From positions 1,866 through 38,256 of the forward strand of contig NZ_LUKZ01000038.1 in the NCBI RefSeq assembly GCF_001633105.1: a stretch of 36,391 nt of DNA, written 5' to 3'. Below are positions 1-7,942 of the stretch, piece by piece; position 1 is the first letter of the stretch; each line of letters opens with the position of its first letter. The position numbers and the translations under genes are program-made. The notes under the pieces were generated by a model. That model was not told the DNA's origin. It saw only the letters and a list, made by a program, of their open reading frames with translations, and searched no databases. The stretch comes from Acidovorax sp. GW101-3H11 (lineage in GTDB: Bacteria; Pseudomonadota; Gammaproteobacteria; Burkholderiales; Burkholderiaceae_C).

Positions 1-363
1 CAGCTCGGGCGTGATCTCGCCGTCGAGCAGCTTCCAGACGGGCTGGGCACTGAAGCCGCCCTTGGCGTGGTCGAAGATGACCTGGTGCGTGGCTCCGCGC
101 AGCACCAAGTCGAGCTGGATGCCTGGCAGCGCAGCCCATGCCTGCAGGGTGCTGCACAGTGCGCGGCTGATCCAGGCATTGGTGTCGGTGCCTTCAAGCG
201 TGACTGGCTGGCCCGATTGCTTGACGGCCACGTCCACCAGCAGGCGGCCGGTGGTGCTGTAAGCGGTGACCTGCTCAACAGGGGACCAGTCGAACTCATC
301 GGCCCAGTGGAGGCGGTCGCTCAGATATGCGGTGGTGCCGCTGTAGGTCAGTGTGATGCTCAT
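1..363 (-). CDS. phage tail-associated protein, C-terminus beyond the window
   Basis: This open frame starts at an ATG 8 bases after the tape-measure stop codon and runs off the left edge. The visible 121 residues begin MSITLTYSGTTAYLSDRL and contain no stop codon. I do not recognise a named family. The position just after the tape-measure gene in a siphovirus-type tail cluster suggests a tail tip or baseplate protein. The order is co-directional with the structural genes and the gap is too short for a promoter, so it is read from the same transcript as the tape measure. Function is inferred from position only. Confidence 0.75.
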   Translation of the reverse strand, partial: MSITLTYSGTTAYLSDRLHWADEFDWSPVEQVTAYSTTGRLLVDVAVKQSGQPVTLEGTDTNAWISRALCSTLQAWAALPGIQLDLVLRGATHQVIFDHAKGGFSAQPVWKLLDGEITPEL

Positions 364-370
364 GGGGGGG

Positions 371-3300
371 TTACCTGGCAGCAGTGCCCTTGGCGCGGGC
401 GAGCTTGCGCAGCAGGTCCTCGCCCTTGGCCTGGCTTTCGGAGTCGGCGAAGCGCACAGGGATCTGGACGCCGTCGATGGTGATGTTGGAGACGTAGGTG
501 GCTCCAGGCGCGCTGCTGCCGCTGGCGATGCCACTGCTGCGGCTGCTGCCACTTCCGTCTTCCGTATCGCTGTCACCACTGCCGTTGTCGGCTGGTTGCT
601 GGGGGCGCAGCTGTGGCGTGCCGCGCCTTCTCTTCTCAAAGTCCAGCATCTCGCTGGCCCGGTGCTTGCCGGTGTCGTCAAACTTGTAAAACTCGACCAT
701 CTTGCCCAGCGCTTCAGACAACGTGCCCCACTTGCCAGCCCACTGCTTTTGCGCTTCGGTTGCGAGGTAAGGCACATCGCCGTTGCTATCGAGAAAGTCT
801 TTCGAGAGCCGCTCGGCGAGCAACTCGTCCAGGCCAGCCTGCTTGAGGTAGTCAACAATTGAGGCCTGAGTCCAGATGAACTGCTGCTGGACGTTGCCCT
901 TGGCGTCGGACGTGAAGCCGTCCTTGTTCCGGAAGCCCTCGCCGACTCGCTCTACCCCTTCGGCAAGTCGCTCCATTGCTGCAGCTTGGCTGTAGATCGC
1001 CCCCGTAGCGTTGTCAGTGGAAGCCTTCAAACTTCCCTGCACTTGCGCCAGGCTGCGCAGCTTGTTGGCCGCCACCTCGGCAATGTCACCCTCCATACGC
1101 TTGACCTCGGCGGCCTTTATTGCCGCTTCGATCTCCAGCTTCTTGGCCCCGTTGTACTGATCAGCCGCGATCAGCTCGGCCTTCTTGGCCTCTGCGCTGG
1201 CAATGGCAGCTTCAGCCTCTGCACGCTTGGCCTGGGCGGTCAGTTGCAGCAGCTGGATCTCCAGGCGCCGCATTTCGTTTTGCGCGGCGATTGCCGTGCG
1301 CTCATCTCCACGTGCCTTGGCGACCTCATAGATTGCACGCTGCTGCTCAATGGCGAGGCGCACGGCGGTTGATTGCACGTCGATCTCGACAGCCTGCATG
1401 TTGCGCTTGGCTTCGATGGCCTGGAGCTGGTCCTGGAGAGCGTCCCGATACACCAGGGCGGCTTTGCCCGCCTCCAGCTCAGCCCTGGCGAGTTCCTCGG
1501 TTGTGGCTCTGCCTGCGGCTTTGGCCGCGCGCACTTCTTCCAGCTTGGCTTTGGCGCGTTCATAGGCTTCACGCAACTCATTCACGCGGGCGCTGTTGTC
1601 TTTGTAGGCCTCGGCTTCGGCCTTGGCTTGCTCTGCGGCCAACCGACCCGCCTGGGCCTGCGCGACGGCCTTGTCCGCGTCCTGCTGACGCAGCCCGATC
1701 AGCTTTTCCAGATCAGCGATTTGCTTCTTCTTGGTGTCATCAATCACCGCCATCTGAGCCGTCTCGGCTTTCAGCGCCTTCAGCTCTTCCTGCATGGTGG
1801 CCAGCTCTGTCAGCTTGAGCCGGGCCAACTTTTCCTGCTCAGCGGCGGAGGTCGCGGCAGCACTGGCGACGGCCGCACGCTGTGCAGCCTCTGTGCCAAA
1901 CGCTGTTGCCAGCGCAACGGTGGCCTTGCCTTCGGCGTCCCGAGCGATCAGGCTTTTTTCCTGCTCGGCAATCTGCTCACGGATGGACTCCTGCACCAGG
2001 CGGTAGCCGTTCTGCAGCTTGATGAAGTCGCTGACACCAGTGGCCGCTGCGGCACCTGCCTGCTGCGTCTTGGCGGCCAGGTCCTGTTGGGCCAGTGCTG
2101 TGATGGCGGCCTGGTCGCCGCTCGCCTTGATGGCGTTGCGCAGGGTCTCGTTGTGCTGGGCGGCTTTGAGGACCTTGTCCTTGGCTTCTTTCTCAATGTC
2201 TGCGAAAGCCTGCTTTATCCCAGAGAAATCTCGGTTCGCAAGCGCAGCGAGCACTGTCCCAATGCTCTTGCCCGCAGCCACCAAGCCTGCATCCAGGCCT
2301 ACGATTGCGGCTTGCGCGACCTCGGCTCCGGTCTTCAGCGCCGTCAAGCCACCCGCATCACCGATGTTTGCTGCCATCTCGGTAAGCGAGTTCTTGATGT
2401 TGGTGATCTCCTGGCTCAGGGTCTGAGCCGAGGGCGCACCACCGTACAGCTCATTGAGGCCCTTGGAAAGGGCGGGGAACAGGTCGCTGGCGGCGATCTT
2501 TCCCTCTTCCACCAGCTTGATGAGGTCGGCGGTCGTGATGCCGAGGCCCTTGGCGGTAGCGTTGAGCGCACCCGGCAACGCCTCACCGAGCTGGCCGCGC
2601 AGTTCCTCCATCTGCACGATGCCCTTGCCTGCCATCTGCGCGAGGGCCTGCAGGGCCAGGGAAGTTTCTGCGCTGCTCTTACCTGCCTTGCCCATGGCGG
2701 TGGCCACCGCTTCGAACACCTGGCGTGTGGGCTCTCCCTCTACTGCGGTGCCCTTGGTTGCCGCTGAGAGACTCAAGAAAGCCTTGCCAACCTCGGTGAC
2801 GTCTGCCCCGATGCGGATGGCGACCTGGCGGACAAACTCCAGCTCTTTCCCTGCCTTGGTGGCATCCCCAGTGACGGCCGTCAGACCGCTGCGCAGCTGC
2901 TCCATCTGCGCAGCAGCGGTGACCAACTCCCTGAACGTGAAGGCGGCGCCCAATGCGCCTGCCATCTGCCCCAGCAATTGAGACAGGTTTCCCACACGGC
3001 TGCTGAGCTGGTCGGTGGCGCCAACGGCTGACCGATGGGCGGCACCCATCTCCCGGGTGCGCTGCGCGGCCTGGTCGGCCGCAGCCGCTTCAACGCGAAG
3101 TGCGCGGGTGTAGTTTTCTGCGGCCTGCAGTTCTCGGGTGTGGGCTGCATTCAGCGGTCCGAACGCGGCCAGCTCTTCACGGCGCGCTGCGGTCGCCTGC
3201 AGGGTAGCGGTGGCCTCAGCACGCTTGGCACTCGCAACCAGGCCAAGCTGGTCGGCTTCGATTTGGGCCAGGGCATTACTGGCGCGGGTAACTGCGGCTT

Positions 3301-3574
3301 CATCACCCTTGGCCAGAGCCGCTTGCAGACGAGCCTGCTGCTCAGCCCGGCTGGCTGCTAAGTGCTGCCGCTTCAGCTCAATTTCGCTCTGCGCTACCTG
3401 CAGTCCAGCCTTGATGGCGGCAGTTCCGGCATCAAGCGCGGCAGTCAGTTCATCCGCCTGGGCAGCCGCCCCTGCGACCGAGTCCCCCAACTTGGAAGCG
3501 CTTCCCCCGACATTGTTCAGAGCTTCGCTGGCTTGGTCTCTGCCTTGAATGACAACTTCTACAGGTTGGACCAT
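371..3574 (-). CDS. phage tail tape measure protein
   Basis: This 1067-residue protein sets tail length and fills the tail tube. It begins MVQPVEVVIQGRDQASEALN, then has long Ala/Glu/Lys/Gln-rich coiled coil (about residues 40-190). A tape-measure N-terminal domain (TIGR02675-like) follows at about residues 213-410, with the motif GIVQMEELRGQLGEALPGAL. More coiled coil runs to about residue 890. The length would fit a flexible tail of moderate length. There is no clear Shine-Dalgarno sequence before the ATG: the upstream bases on the coding strand read GCATTCCCCCT. An intrinsic terminator sits just upstream, so expression is probably low compared with the tail tube. Usual siphophage tail assembly chaperone genes are missing between it and the tail tube gene. 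The protein class is secure. Confidence 0.95.
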   Translation of the reverse strand: MVQPVEVVIQGRDQASEALNNVGGSASKLGDSVAGAAAQADELTAALDAGTAAIKAGLQVAQSEIELKRQHLAASRAEQQARLQAALAKGDEAAVTRASNALAQIEADQLGLVASAKRAEATATLQATAARREELAAFGPLNAAHTRELQAAENYTRALRVEAAAADQAAQRTREMGAAHRSAVGATDQLSSRVGNLSQLLGQMAGALGAAFTFRELVTAAAQMEQLRSGLTAVTGDATKAGKELEFVRQVAIRIGADVTEVGKAFLSLSAATKGTAVEGEPTRQVFEAVATAMGKAGKSSAETSLALQALAQMAGKGIVQMEELRGQLGEALPGALNATAKGLGITTADLIKLVEEGKIAASDLFPALSKGLNELYGGAPSAQTLSQEITNIKNSLTEMAANIGDAGGLTALKTGAEVAQAAIVGLDAGLVAAGKSIGTVLAALANRDFSGIKQAFADIEKEAKDKVLKAAQHNETLRNAIKASGDQAAITALAQQDLAAKTQQAGAAAATGVSDFIKLQNGYRLVQESIREQIAEQEKSLIARDAEGKATVALATAFGTEAAQRAAVASAAATSAAEQEKLARLKLTELATMQEELKALKAETAQMAVIDDTKKKQIADLEKLIGLRQQDADKAVAQAQAGRLAAEQAKAEAEAYKDNSARVNELREAYERAKAKLEEVRAAKAAGRATTEELARAELEAGKAALVYRDALQDQLQAIEAKRNMQAVEIDVQSTAVRLAIEQQRAIYEVAKARGDERTAIAAQNEMRRLEIQLLQLTAQAKRAEAEAAIASAEAKKAELIAADQYNGAKKLEIEAAIKAAEVKRMEGDIAEVAANKLRSLAQVQGSLKASTDNATGAIYSQAAAMERLAEGVERVGEGFRNKDGFTSDAKGNVQQQFIWTQASIVDYLKQAGLDELLAERLSKDFLDSNGDVPYLATEAQKQWAGKWGTLSEALGKMVEFYKFDDTGKHRASEMLDFEKRRRGTPQLRPQQPADNGSGDSDTEDGSGSSRSSGIASGSSAPGATYVSNITIDGVQIPVRFADSESQAKGEDLLRKLARAKGTAAR

Positions 3575-3593
3575 AGGGGGAATGCTTTAAAGA

Positions 3594-3638
3594 CAAAAAT
3601 ATGGGCCGCATGCCGCCTGGTGTTGCGGCAGGCGGCCC
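3594..3638 (-). terminator. intrinsic terminator between tail tube and tape measure genes
   Basis: On the minus strand a 14-bp stem (3625-3638 pairing with 3603-3616, one mismatch) with an 8-base loop is followed by ATTTTT at 3600-3595. It lies after the tail tube stop codon and before the tape-measure start. It would lower tape-measure transcription relative to the abundant tail tube protein. Some readthrough must occur unless a promoter is hidden in the remaining 20 bases. Confidence 0.8.
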
Positions 3639-3657
3639 TGTTCTGGGGCGAGGGTGG

Positions 3658-4413
3658 TTAGACGTGAATCGTCCGCATGTAGCGGCTGATACCAATGCCT
3701 ACCTTGGAAGGGTCTTGCAGCAGCTCGCCTTCAACATCGAGGGCGCCGAAGCCCTTCTTGACAATCGACAACTGCTTGGTCACCCCCTGGCTCACGCGCC
3801 ACATGTCCATCACCACGGGGCGACCGCTATCGGCTTCATTCAGACCGGCGAAGCGGATTTGCAGCTCCGGGGCTTTGGCGGTCAGGGCTTCGATCACCAC
3901 CTGGTCGGCATAGCTGTAGCTGTAGGTGATAGCGTCAGCATCAGCCAGGCCAGCGGCATCTGCGCGCACCCAGATGCCCTCGGGAAGGAGGTCGTAGTTG
4001 CCTGCGGAGGCAATCACGTCGGTGCCTTTCTTCAGCACCAGGTTCGTGACATTGATGTGCGGCAATGGGATCAGGGCGCCACGGCGCACAACGCCTGGCA
4101 CATCAGCTACCGTGCCCGCATCCTCTGGACTCACCGTGCCCAGCAGCGAGCGCGCCATGTTTACGATGTTCAGGTCAGCAATCTTGGCCTTGAACTTCAC
4201 GCCTGTGACGCGGCGAATCTCGGCGTGCGTGCCACCGCCCAAAACGGTCATGTCCGCTTGTTTTTCGACTTCCTCCGTCTGCTCTGTGCTGGCCTCCAAC
4301 ACGTTGCCGATGGGTTCCAGCAGACTGCCGCCGCTTGCGAACGGTGCGACGTAGAACTTGCCCACGAGCCCGCTGGGAGCGTAGGTGCGCTTGGTGATTT
4401 CGATGGCTGCCAT
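3658..4413 (-). CDS. major tail (tube) protein
   Basis: The protein has 251 residues and starts MAAIEITKRTYAPSGLVGKF. Its beta-rich composition and its place between a tail-terminator-like gene and the tape measure fit the tail tube subunit of Mu-like siphophages. Mentions of a repeated 'LNEADSGRPVVMDMWRVSQG' segment and a conserved C-terminal 'KKGFGALDVEGELL' segment come directly from the sequence. The start is supported by AGGAG 6 bases upstream. A strong terminator follows its stop codon, as expected for a highly expressed gene. The exact family is not certain, but the role is likely. Confidence 0.8.
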   Translation of the reverse strand: MAAIEITKRTYAPSGLVGKFYVAPFASGGSLLEPIGNVLEASTEQTEEVEKQADMTVLGGGTHAEIRRVTGVKFKAKIADLNIVNMARSLLGTVSPEDAGTVADVPGVVRRGALIPLPHINVTNLVLKKGTDVIASAGNYDLLPEGIWVRADAAGLADADAITYSYSYADQVVIEALTAKAPELQIRFAGLNEADSGRPVVMDMWRVSQGVTKQLSIVKKGFGALDVEGELLQDPSKVGIGISRYMRTIHV

Positions 4414-4424
4414 GTGGGCTCCTG

Positions 4425-4898
4425 TTACGGTTGCTTCTTGCGGAAAATGGTCTCGACCTTGAAGGCCGAGGGGATGTACTGAAATCCTGCGGAGTACCTG
4501 GCCCCCGGGGGGGTTGCCATGGCGAGCGCCGTTGTTGCTCCCTGGACACTGGCCCCAAGGAAGACCTCAGCGACCCGACCCAGCAACAGGCCTGCGTCTT
4601 GGCGAGCTGCTGCCCCACTGCGGGCCTTTGCCACGTTGCGGACGGCGGCTACAGCCAGCCATGTGTGCTCAAGCTTCACGGTCATGCCGAGGTCTTCAAC
4701 GACCCGGTAACCGCCATAGACGATGTGAACTGCTGGCGTGTGCTGGGCGTTTTCAGACACACCGGACAGGTCAGAAGCCGTCAGTACGTGCACAGCCGGA
4801 CTCATGCCCTCCACGGCGCTGCGCGCCAGCTCCACCAGGCGCGGCTCCAACGCCATGAAGTTGTTGCTCTGCTCAACGGTTTGGCCGCTGGTGCTCAT
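4425..4898 (-). CDS. tail terminator-like protein (Gp37/DUF1834-like)
   Basis: This 157-residue protein resembles the small neck/tail proteins of Mu-like phages that cap the tail tube (Gp37 or DUF1834 group). The features are an N-terminal helix, a conserved segment HTPAVHIVYGGYRVVEDLG and a later HTWLAVAAVRN strand. Its ATG overlaps the stop codon of the upstream gene (ATGA), so the two are translationally coupled. GAGGGG lies about 7 bases before the start. Position between the head-tail connector gene and the tail tube supports a tail terminator. The family call is from memory and not certain. Confidence 0.65.
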   Translation of the reverse strand: MSTSGQTVEQSNNFMALEPRLVELARSAVEGMSPAVHVLTASDLSGVSENAQHTPAVHIVYGGYRVVEDLGMTVKLEHTWLAVAAVRNVAKARSGAAARQDAGLLLGRVAEVFLGASVQGATTALAMATPPGARYSAGFQYIPSAFKVETIFRKKQP

Positions 4899-5389
4899 GC
4901 AAAACCCCTCAACGTCTCGCCGGTGATCTGGCGCGGGGAGAAGCCGTAGTGCACCTCAGCATCACCCGGAGCGTCGCCAGCAACCAAGGTGCCTGGGGCG
5001 CCACCCCATGGGCAAGACAACACCGCCTTGCCCTCGGCAATCTGCAGCAGCTCACGCTCGGCGGCCTTGTATCGCAGGTAGACCTCGTGCTCGGGGGCCA
5101 GGTCGCTGTGCAGGTAGTAGCGCGCCACATCACACACGACGCGCGTGATTTGAGGCGGCGCCACCAGCTCCACCGCGCCTGGGTTGCCAGGAACAGGTGC
5201 AGGCTTGGTGCAGCCGGTCAACGGCAGCCGGTACACACGGCCGATGAAGCTGTCGGCGAATGCCTGGGCATCCTCCAGTGCTCGCTCGGCCTTGGGCGCA
5301 CTCACGGCCTGCAGGTCCGGGTCGGTGAGCTGGACAAGCTCCGGCTCACCGAAGCGGTTGACCATGTCCTGCACAGTGGCGTAGTTCAT
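4895..5389 (-). CDS. DUF1320 (Mu Gp36-like) head-tail connector protein
   Basis: The 164-residue product begins MNYATVQDMVNRFGEPELVQ, the usual opening of the DUF1320/Gp36 family in Mu-like phages. A helical core follows, with KAERALEDAQAFADSFIGR, a proline-rich loop and ITRVVCDVARYYLH. Family members are thought to act as adaptors at the head-tail junction. It sits between the decoration protein and the tail-terminator-like gene, the usual place. No strong ribosome binding site is visible; the ATG is 21 bases after the previous stop. Confidence 0.85.
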   Translation of the reverse strand: MNYATVQDMVNRFGEPELVQLTDPDLQAVSAPKAERALEDAQAFADSFIGRVYRLPLTGCTKPAPVPGNPGAVELVAPPQITRVVCDVARYYLHSDLAPEHEVYLRYKAAERELLQIAEGKAVLSCPWGGAPGTLVAGDAPGDAEVHYGFSPRQITGETLRGFA

Positions 5390-5410
5390 TGACTGCTGCG
5401 CCTAGGCTTA

Positions 5411-5785
5411 TCAGGCGTGCACGTGCTTGTAGAGCTGCACTTCGAACAGCTGGCCAGCCTGGGTGGCGGCGCCCAGCGCTCGCCCGCAGTGGTCGGCGGC
5501 CGTGCCGGTGACGGCTTTGCCGTCAGTGCCCACCTTGACATACACGCCGAAGGCGATGGGAGCCTCCGCTTCGACCAGAGCGCTGTAACCGGTGGTCAGG
5601 CTGACGGCCTCACCCACTTCAGCGGCGTTTTCTGTGACGCCTTGGCAGTCCTTGGCACCCCCAGCGATGGATGGGTAGCCGCCGTCATAGGCGGCAAAAC
5701 GGTTCGCGGCCAGTGCGGCGATTGCCACGATGGTCACCGAATGCTGCTTGTCGAACTGGCGGCCCGTGTTGTTTTGCGATGGCAT
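5411..5785 (-). CDS. DUF2190-like capsid decoration (cement) protein
   Basis: The protein has 124 residues and begins MPSQNNTGRQFDKQHSVTIV. The small Gly/Ala/Val-rich beta fold with the segment TGYSALVEAEAPIAFGVYV and the ending GRALGAATQAGQLFEVQLY fit the DUF2190 family, which stabilises capsid shells. It lies two genes after the major capsid gene, as in many Mu-like and siphophage head clusters. GGAG lies about 10 bases before the ATG. Confidence 0.8.
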   Translation of the reverse strand: MPSQNNTGRQFDKQHSVTIVAIAALAANRFAAYDGGYPSIAGGAKDCQGVTENAAEVGEAVSLTTGYSALVEAEAPIAFGVYVKVGTDGKAVTGTAADHCGRALGAATQAGQLFEVQLYKHVHA

Positions 5786-5828
5786 GTTGAATGGCTCCGG
5801 GAGTTAGGGAGGTGGCGGTGTCCAGCGC

Positions 5829-6284
5829 TTACTTGCGCGGGGGCGTTTTTGCTGCGGCCTTGGCCTGTGCCGCTTGCTTTGCAACGGGGGCCGTAGGGCT
5901 CGAAGGCGGGGGCGCGGTAGTTGAGCTGGAAGACGGCGCTGAATCCGCCGACGTGGTGGTCGAACTGGAAGGCGGCGCTGAATCCACCGACGAGGAACTG
6001 GCGGACTGGCCTGAAGCTGCCGCGTTGCTGCTTTCGCTGATGGACGCATGCGCTTGGAGTGCGCGCTCGCGTGCTGCCTGGAACTCGGCGCCGGTCTCGG
6101 CCGCCGCGCGCTCTTCGGCCTTGGCAAGGGCTGCTTTGTCGGCAGGGTTTTCTGCCGCGCCCGACTGCAGCAGCTCGCGCTCGTCGTGTTTTCCCAGATC
6201 GGGCAGTTCCTCGCCTGGTTGAATGACGGTGCGCACACCTCCCACCATCACTGCGGTGGCCACAAGGGCGATCAATTTGCTCAT
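5829..6284 (-). CDS. hypothetical protein with Ser/Pro/Thr repeats, downstream of capsid gene
   Basis: The chosen start (MSKLIALVATAVMVGGVRTV) has GAGGA 9 bases upstream; the longer open frame that starts at 6485 overlaps the capsid gene and is rejected. The 151-residue product has a folded N-terminal part (about 1-35, hydrophobic then VIQPGEELPDLG), an Ala/Glu-rich helix to about residue 75, and a low-complexity tail. The tail contains two imperfect copies of SSVDSAPPSSSTTTSADSAP-type sequence and ends in a Lys/Ala/Pro-rich stretch. Similar small genes follow capsid genes in related prophages. Its function is unknown; the disordered tail could bind the capsid or head surface. Confidence 0.75.
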   Translation of the reverse strand: MSKLIALVATAVMVGGVRTVIQPGEELPDLGKHDERELLQSGAAENPADKAALAKAEERAAAETGAEFQAARERALQAHASISESSNAAASGQSASSSSVDSAPPSSSTTTSADSAPSSSSTTAPPPSSPTAPVAKQAAQAKAAAKTPPRK

Positions 6285-6309
6285 GGGTGAATTCCTCGGG
6301 TATGAAGGG

Positions 6310-6372
6310 CCCGGCGGCACGGCGGCCGCCGGGGGTTCTCGCTCACTAGAAGTGGGGCTGCATAGCAGCCCC
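6310..6372 (-). other. two tandem perfect hairpins after the capsid gene
   Basis: Between the capsid stop codon and the next start are two perfect inverted repeats. The first read (minus strand) is GGGGCTGC-TAT-GCAGCCCC at 6372-6354. The second is CCCGGCGGC-CGCCGT-GCCGCCGGG at 6333-6310. Neither is followed by a T tract, so they are not classical terminators. They may stabilise the 3' end of the capsid message or slow the polymerase. Confidence 0.6.
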
Positions 6373-6381
6373 TGCGGCGGG

Positions 6382-7350
6382 TTATTTCGGGTTGGTGAAC
6401 AGGAATGCGGCGGTGTTGTAGGCCACATTGGGGCGGCGTTCGTAGGTGGCGCCGTAGATCCAGGACTTGGAGCCGTCCTGGGCAAAGTACGGGGTCTCGG
6501 CGAACGGGTGACCTTCGATCACGTTGGTGAAGCCGAAAGCGGGCTGCGCCAAGCTGATATCTGCGCTGCCTCCGCCGCCGATGGTGGGAACGTAGGCCAG
6601 GATGGCGTTGTTGCCCCACACATCGCGGCCCGTGTCGGTTTCATCAATCCACACGGCGTCGCCCACCACGATCTCATCCACCTCCAGAATGGTTTTGAGC
6701 TGCTCATGGGTGGCCGGACCCATTTGGGTGGAAGGCAGATAGGAGCGCACTTCGGCATTGGTAACCAGCGCGCTCTTTGCGTCGGCCGACAGCGTCAGCT
6801 TGTTGGGTCGCTTGCCGATCTTCTTGCGGATCACGTCGCTTGCGGCACGGATGTCGGTGACCGGTGTGCCGGTAGCAGCGCTCCACTTGGTGGCGCCCGC
6901 CAAAGCCAGCACATGACCTGCGGCGAAGGTACCTGGAGTGGTTGCCAGCGTGGCCACGTCGATCTCGTAGTCCAGCGCCAGAATGTCGTTCGCCGTGGCC
7001 ATGGCGATGCGGCTTACATCCAGGTAATTGCCCACGTTGAGGCGGCGGCTTTCGTCAGCCTCGCGCAACAGCTCGCGAGGGATGGGCACGTCAACCGCGT
7101 ACTGCTCGACCGAATAGGTCTTGCCTTCGTACTTGATGTTGACGCGCTTGGTGGGGCCGCCAGGCGCGCGGCGCAGGTTGTAGCGGCGCAGGCGCTCGTC
7201 ACCCAGCTGGGCCAGCGTCACGCTGGAAAGAGCTTGCGGCAAGCGCGGGAAAAGCTTTTCAGCAATGTGGGTGCCCTGGCCCAGGCCCAGCAGCAGGCTG
7301 GTCAGGATAGGGTTCTGTTTCAGCCGAATGTCGGCGGGGGTCATGGCCAT
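6382..7350 (-). CDS. phage major capsid protein
   Basis: The 322-residue protein begins MAMTPADIRLKQNPILTSLL and contains the pattern of HK97-fold capsids: an N-arm, an E-loop-like stretch (GKTYSVEQYAVDVPIPRELL) and a P-domain with KKIGKRPNKLTLSADAK and THEQLKTILEVDEIVVGDA. It follows the protease/scaffold gene and precedes the decoration protein, as expected for the shell subunit. It does not look like Mu gpT itself; it belongs rather to the shorter capsid type found in B3-like or other Mu-like siphophages. AGGA lies 10 bases before the chosen ATG; a second ATG two codons later is possible. Confidence 0.9.
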   Translation of the reverse strand: MAMTPADIRLKQNPILTSLLLGLGQGTHIAEKLFPRLPQALSSVTLAQLGDERLRRYNLRRAPGGPTKRVNIKYEGKTYSVEQYAVDVPIPRELLREADESRRLNVGNYLDVSRIAMATANDILALDYEIDVATLATTPGTFAAGHVLALAGATKWSAATGTPVTDIRAASDVIRKKIGKRPNKLTLSADAKSALVTNAEVRSYLPSTQMGPATHEQLKTILEVDEIVVGDAVWIDETDTGRDVWGNNAILAYVPTIGGGGSADISLAQPAFGFTNVIEGHPFAETPYFAQDGSKSWIYGATYERRPNVAYNTAAFLFTNPK

Positions 7351-7411
7351 GGTGGTCAGTTCCTGGTTGGGTGGTGGCGAAGTGGTGCTTTGGGGTGCTT
7401 GGCTCGGCGGA

Positions 7412-7942
7412 TCAGCTCGTGAACGAAGTGGTGACCGCCGTCAGCGCTTCGGAGTAGTTCACCTTGTGCTGTTGCATGTAGTCCTTGGCGGCCTTGTCGA
7501 TCTCGGCGTCGCTCTTGCCCTTGGCTGCGCCGACTTGCGCCTGGTTGACCCCATTGCCACCGGCAAACTCGCCGAAGCTCACAACGGGCGTAGCGCTGCT
7601 GAACAGGTCTTGGAACCACTGCGCGGGGCTGACCTTGCGGGTGGTGTCTCCTTCGGAGAACTCCACCGGCTGGGCATCGGCCAGCGCTTCCAGCGTGGCT
7701 ACAGCCATGGCCTTGTCCTTGGGCAGCAGGCGGCCAGCTGTCACCTGGGCTTCTGCGAACGAAACGAAACCGGCCTTGCGGTCCGCGCGGGCCTTCTCGG
7801 CAAACGATGCGGACTCGGCGCGGGCGGCGTCTTCCTTCTTCTTCGCCTCGGCCGCATCGGCTTCAGCCTTCTCGCGGGCAGTTTTTTCAGCGGCGAGTTT
7901 CTTGTTGGCTTCGTCCAGCTGGGCTTGCAGTGCTGTGCTCAT
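7412..7942 (-). CDS. nested scaffold protein (Mu Z-like internal start)
   Basis: Inside the protease gene and in the same frame, an ATG at 7942 (MSTALQAQLDEANKKLAAEK) is preceded by AGGAG at 8-base spacing, a much better ribosome binding site than that of the full gene. The product would be 176 residues of coiled coil and scaffold tail without the protease domain. In Mu the scaffold Z is made in just this way from within gene I. I infer that this phage makes a separate scaffold in excess over protease. Confidence 0.7.
   Translation of the reverse strand: MSTALQAQLDEANKKLAAEKTAREKAEADAAEAKKKEDAARAESASFAEKARADRKAGFVSFAEAQVTAGRLLPKDKAMAVATLEALADAQPVEFSEGDTTRKVSPAQWFQDLFSSATPVVSFGEFAGGNGVNQAQVGAAKGKSDAEIDKAAKDYMQQHKVNYSEALTAVTTSFTS

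Noticed and set aside
1373..2767. 464-codon plus-strand open frame opposite the tape measure gene
   Set aside because: It lies wholly antisense to a clear tape measure gene and its composition is that of a complement of Ala/Glu-rich coding sequence.
3603..3638. a CRISPR-like or attachment repeat at the GC-rich palindrome
   Set aside because: It is a single hairpin followed by a T tract on the minus strand and is better read as a terminator.
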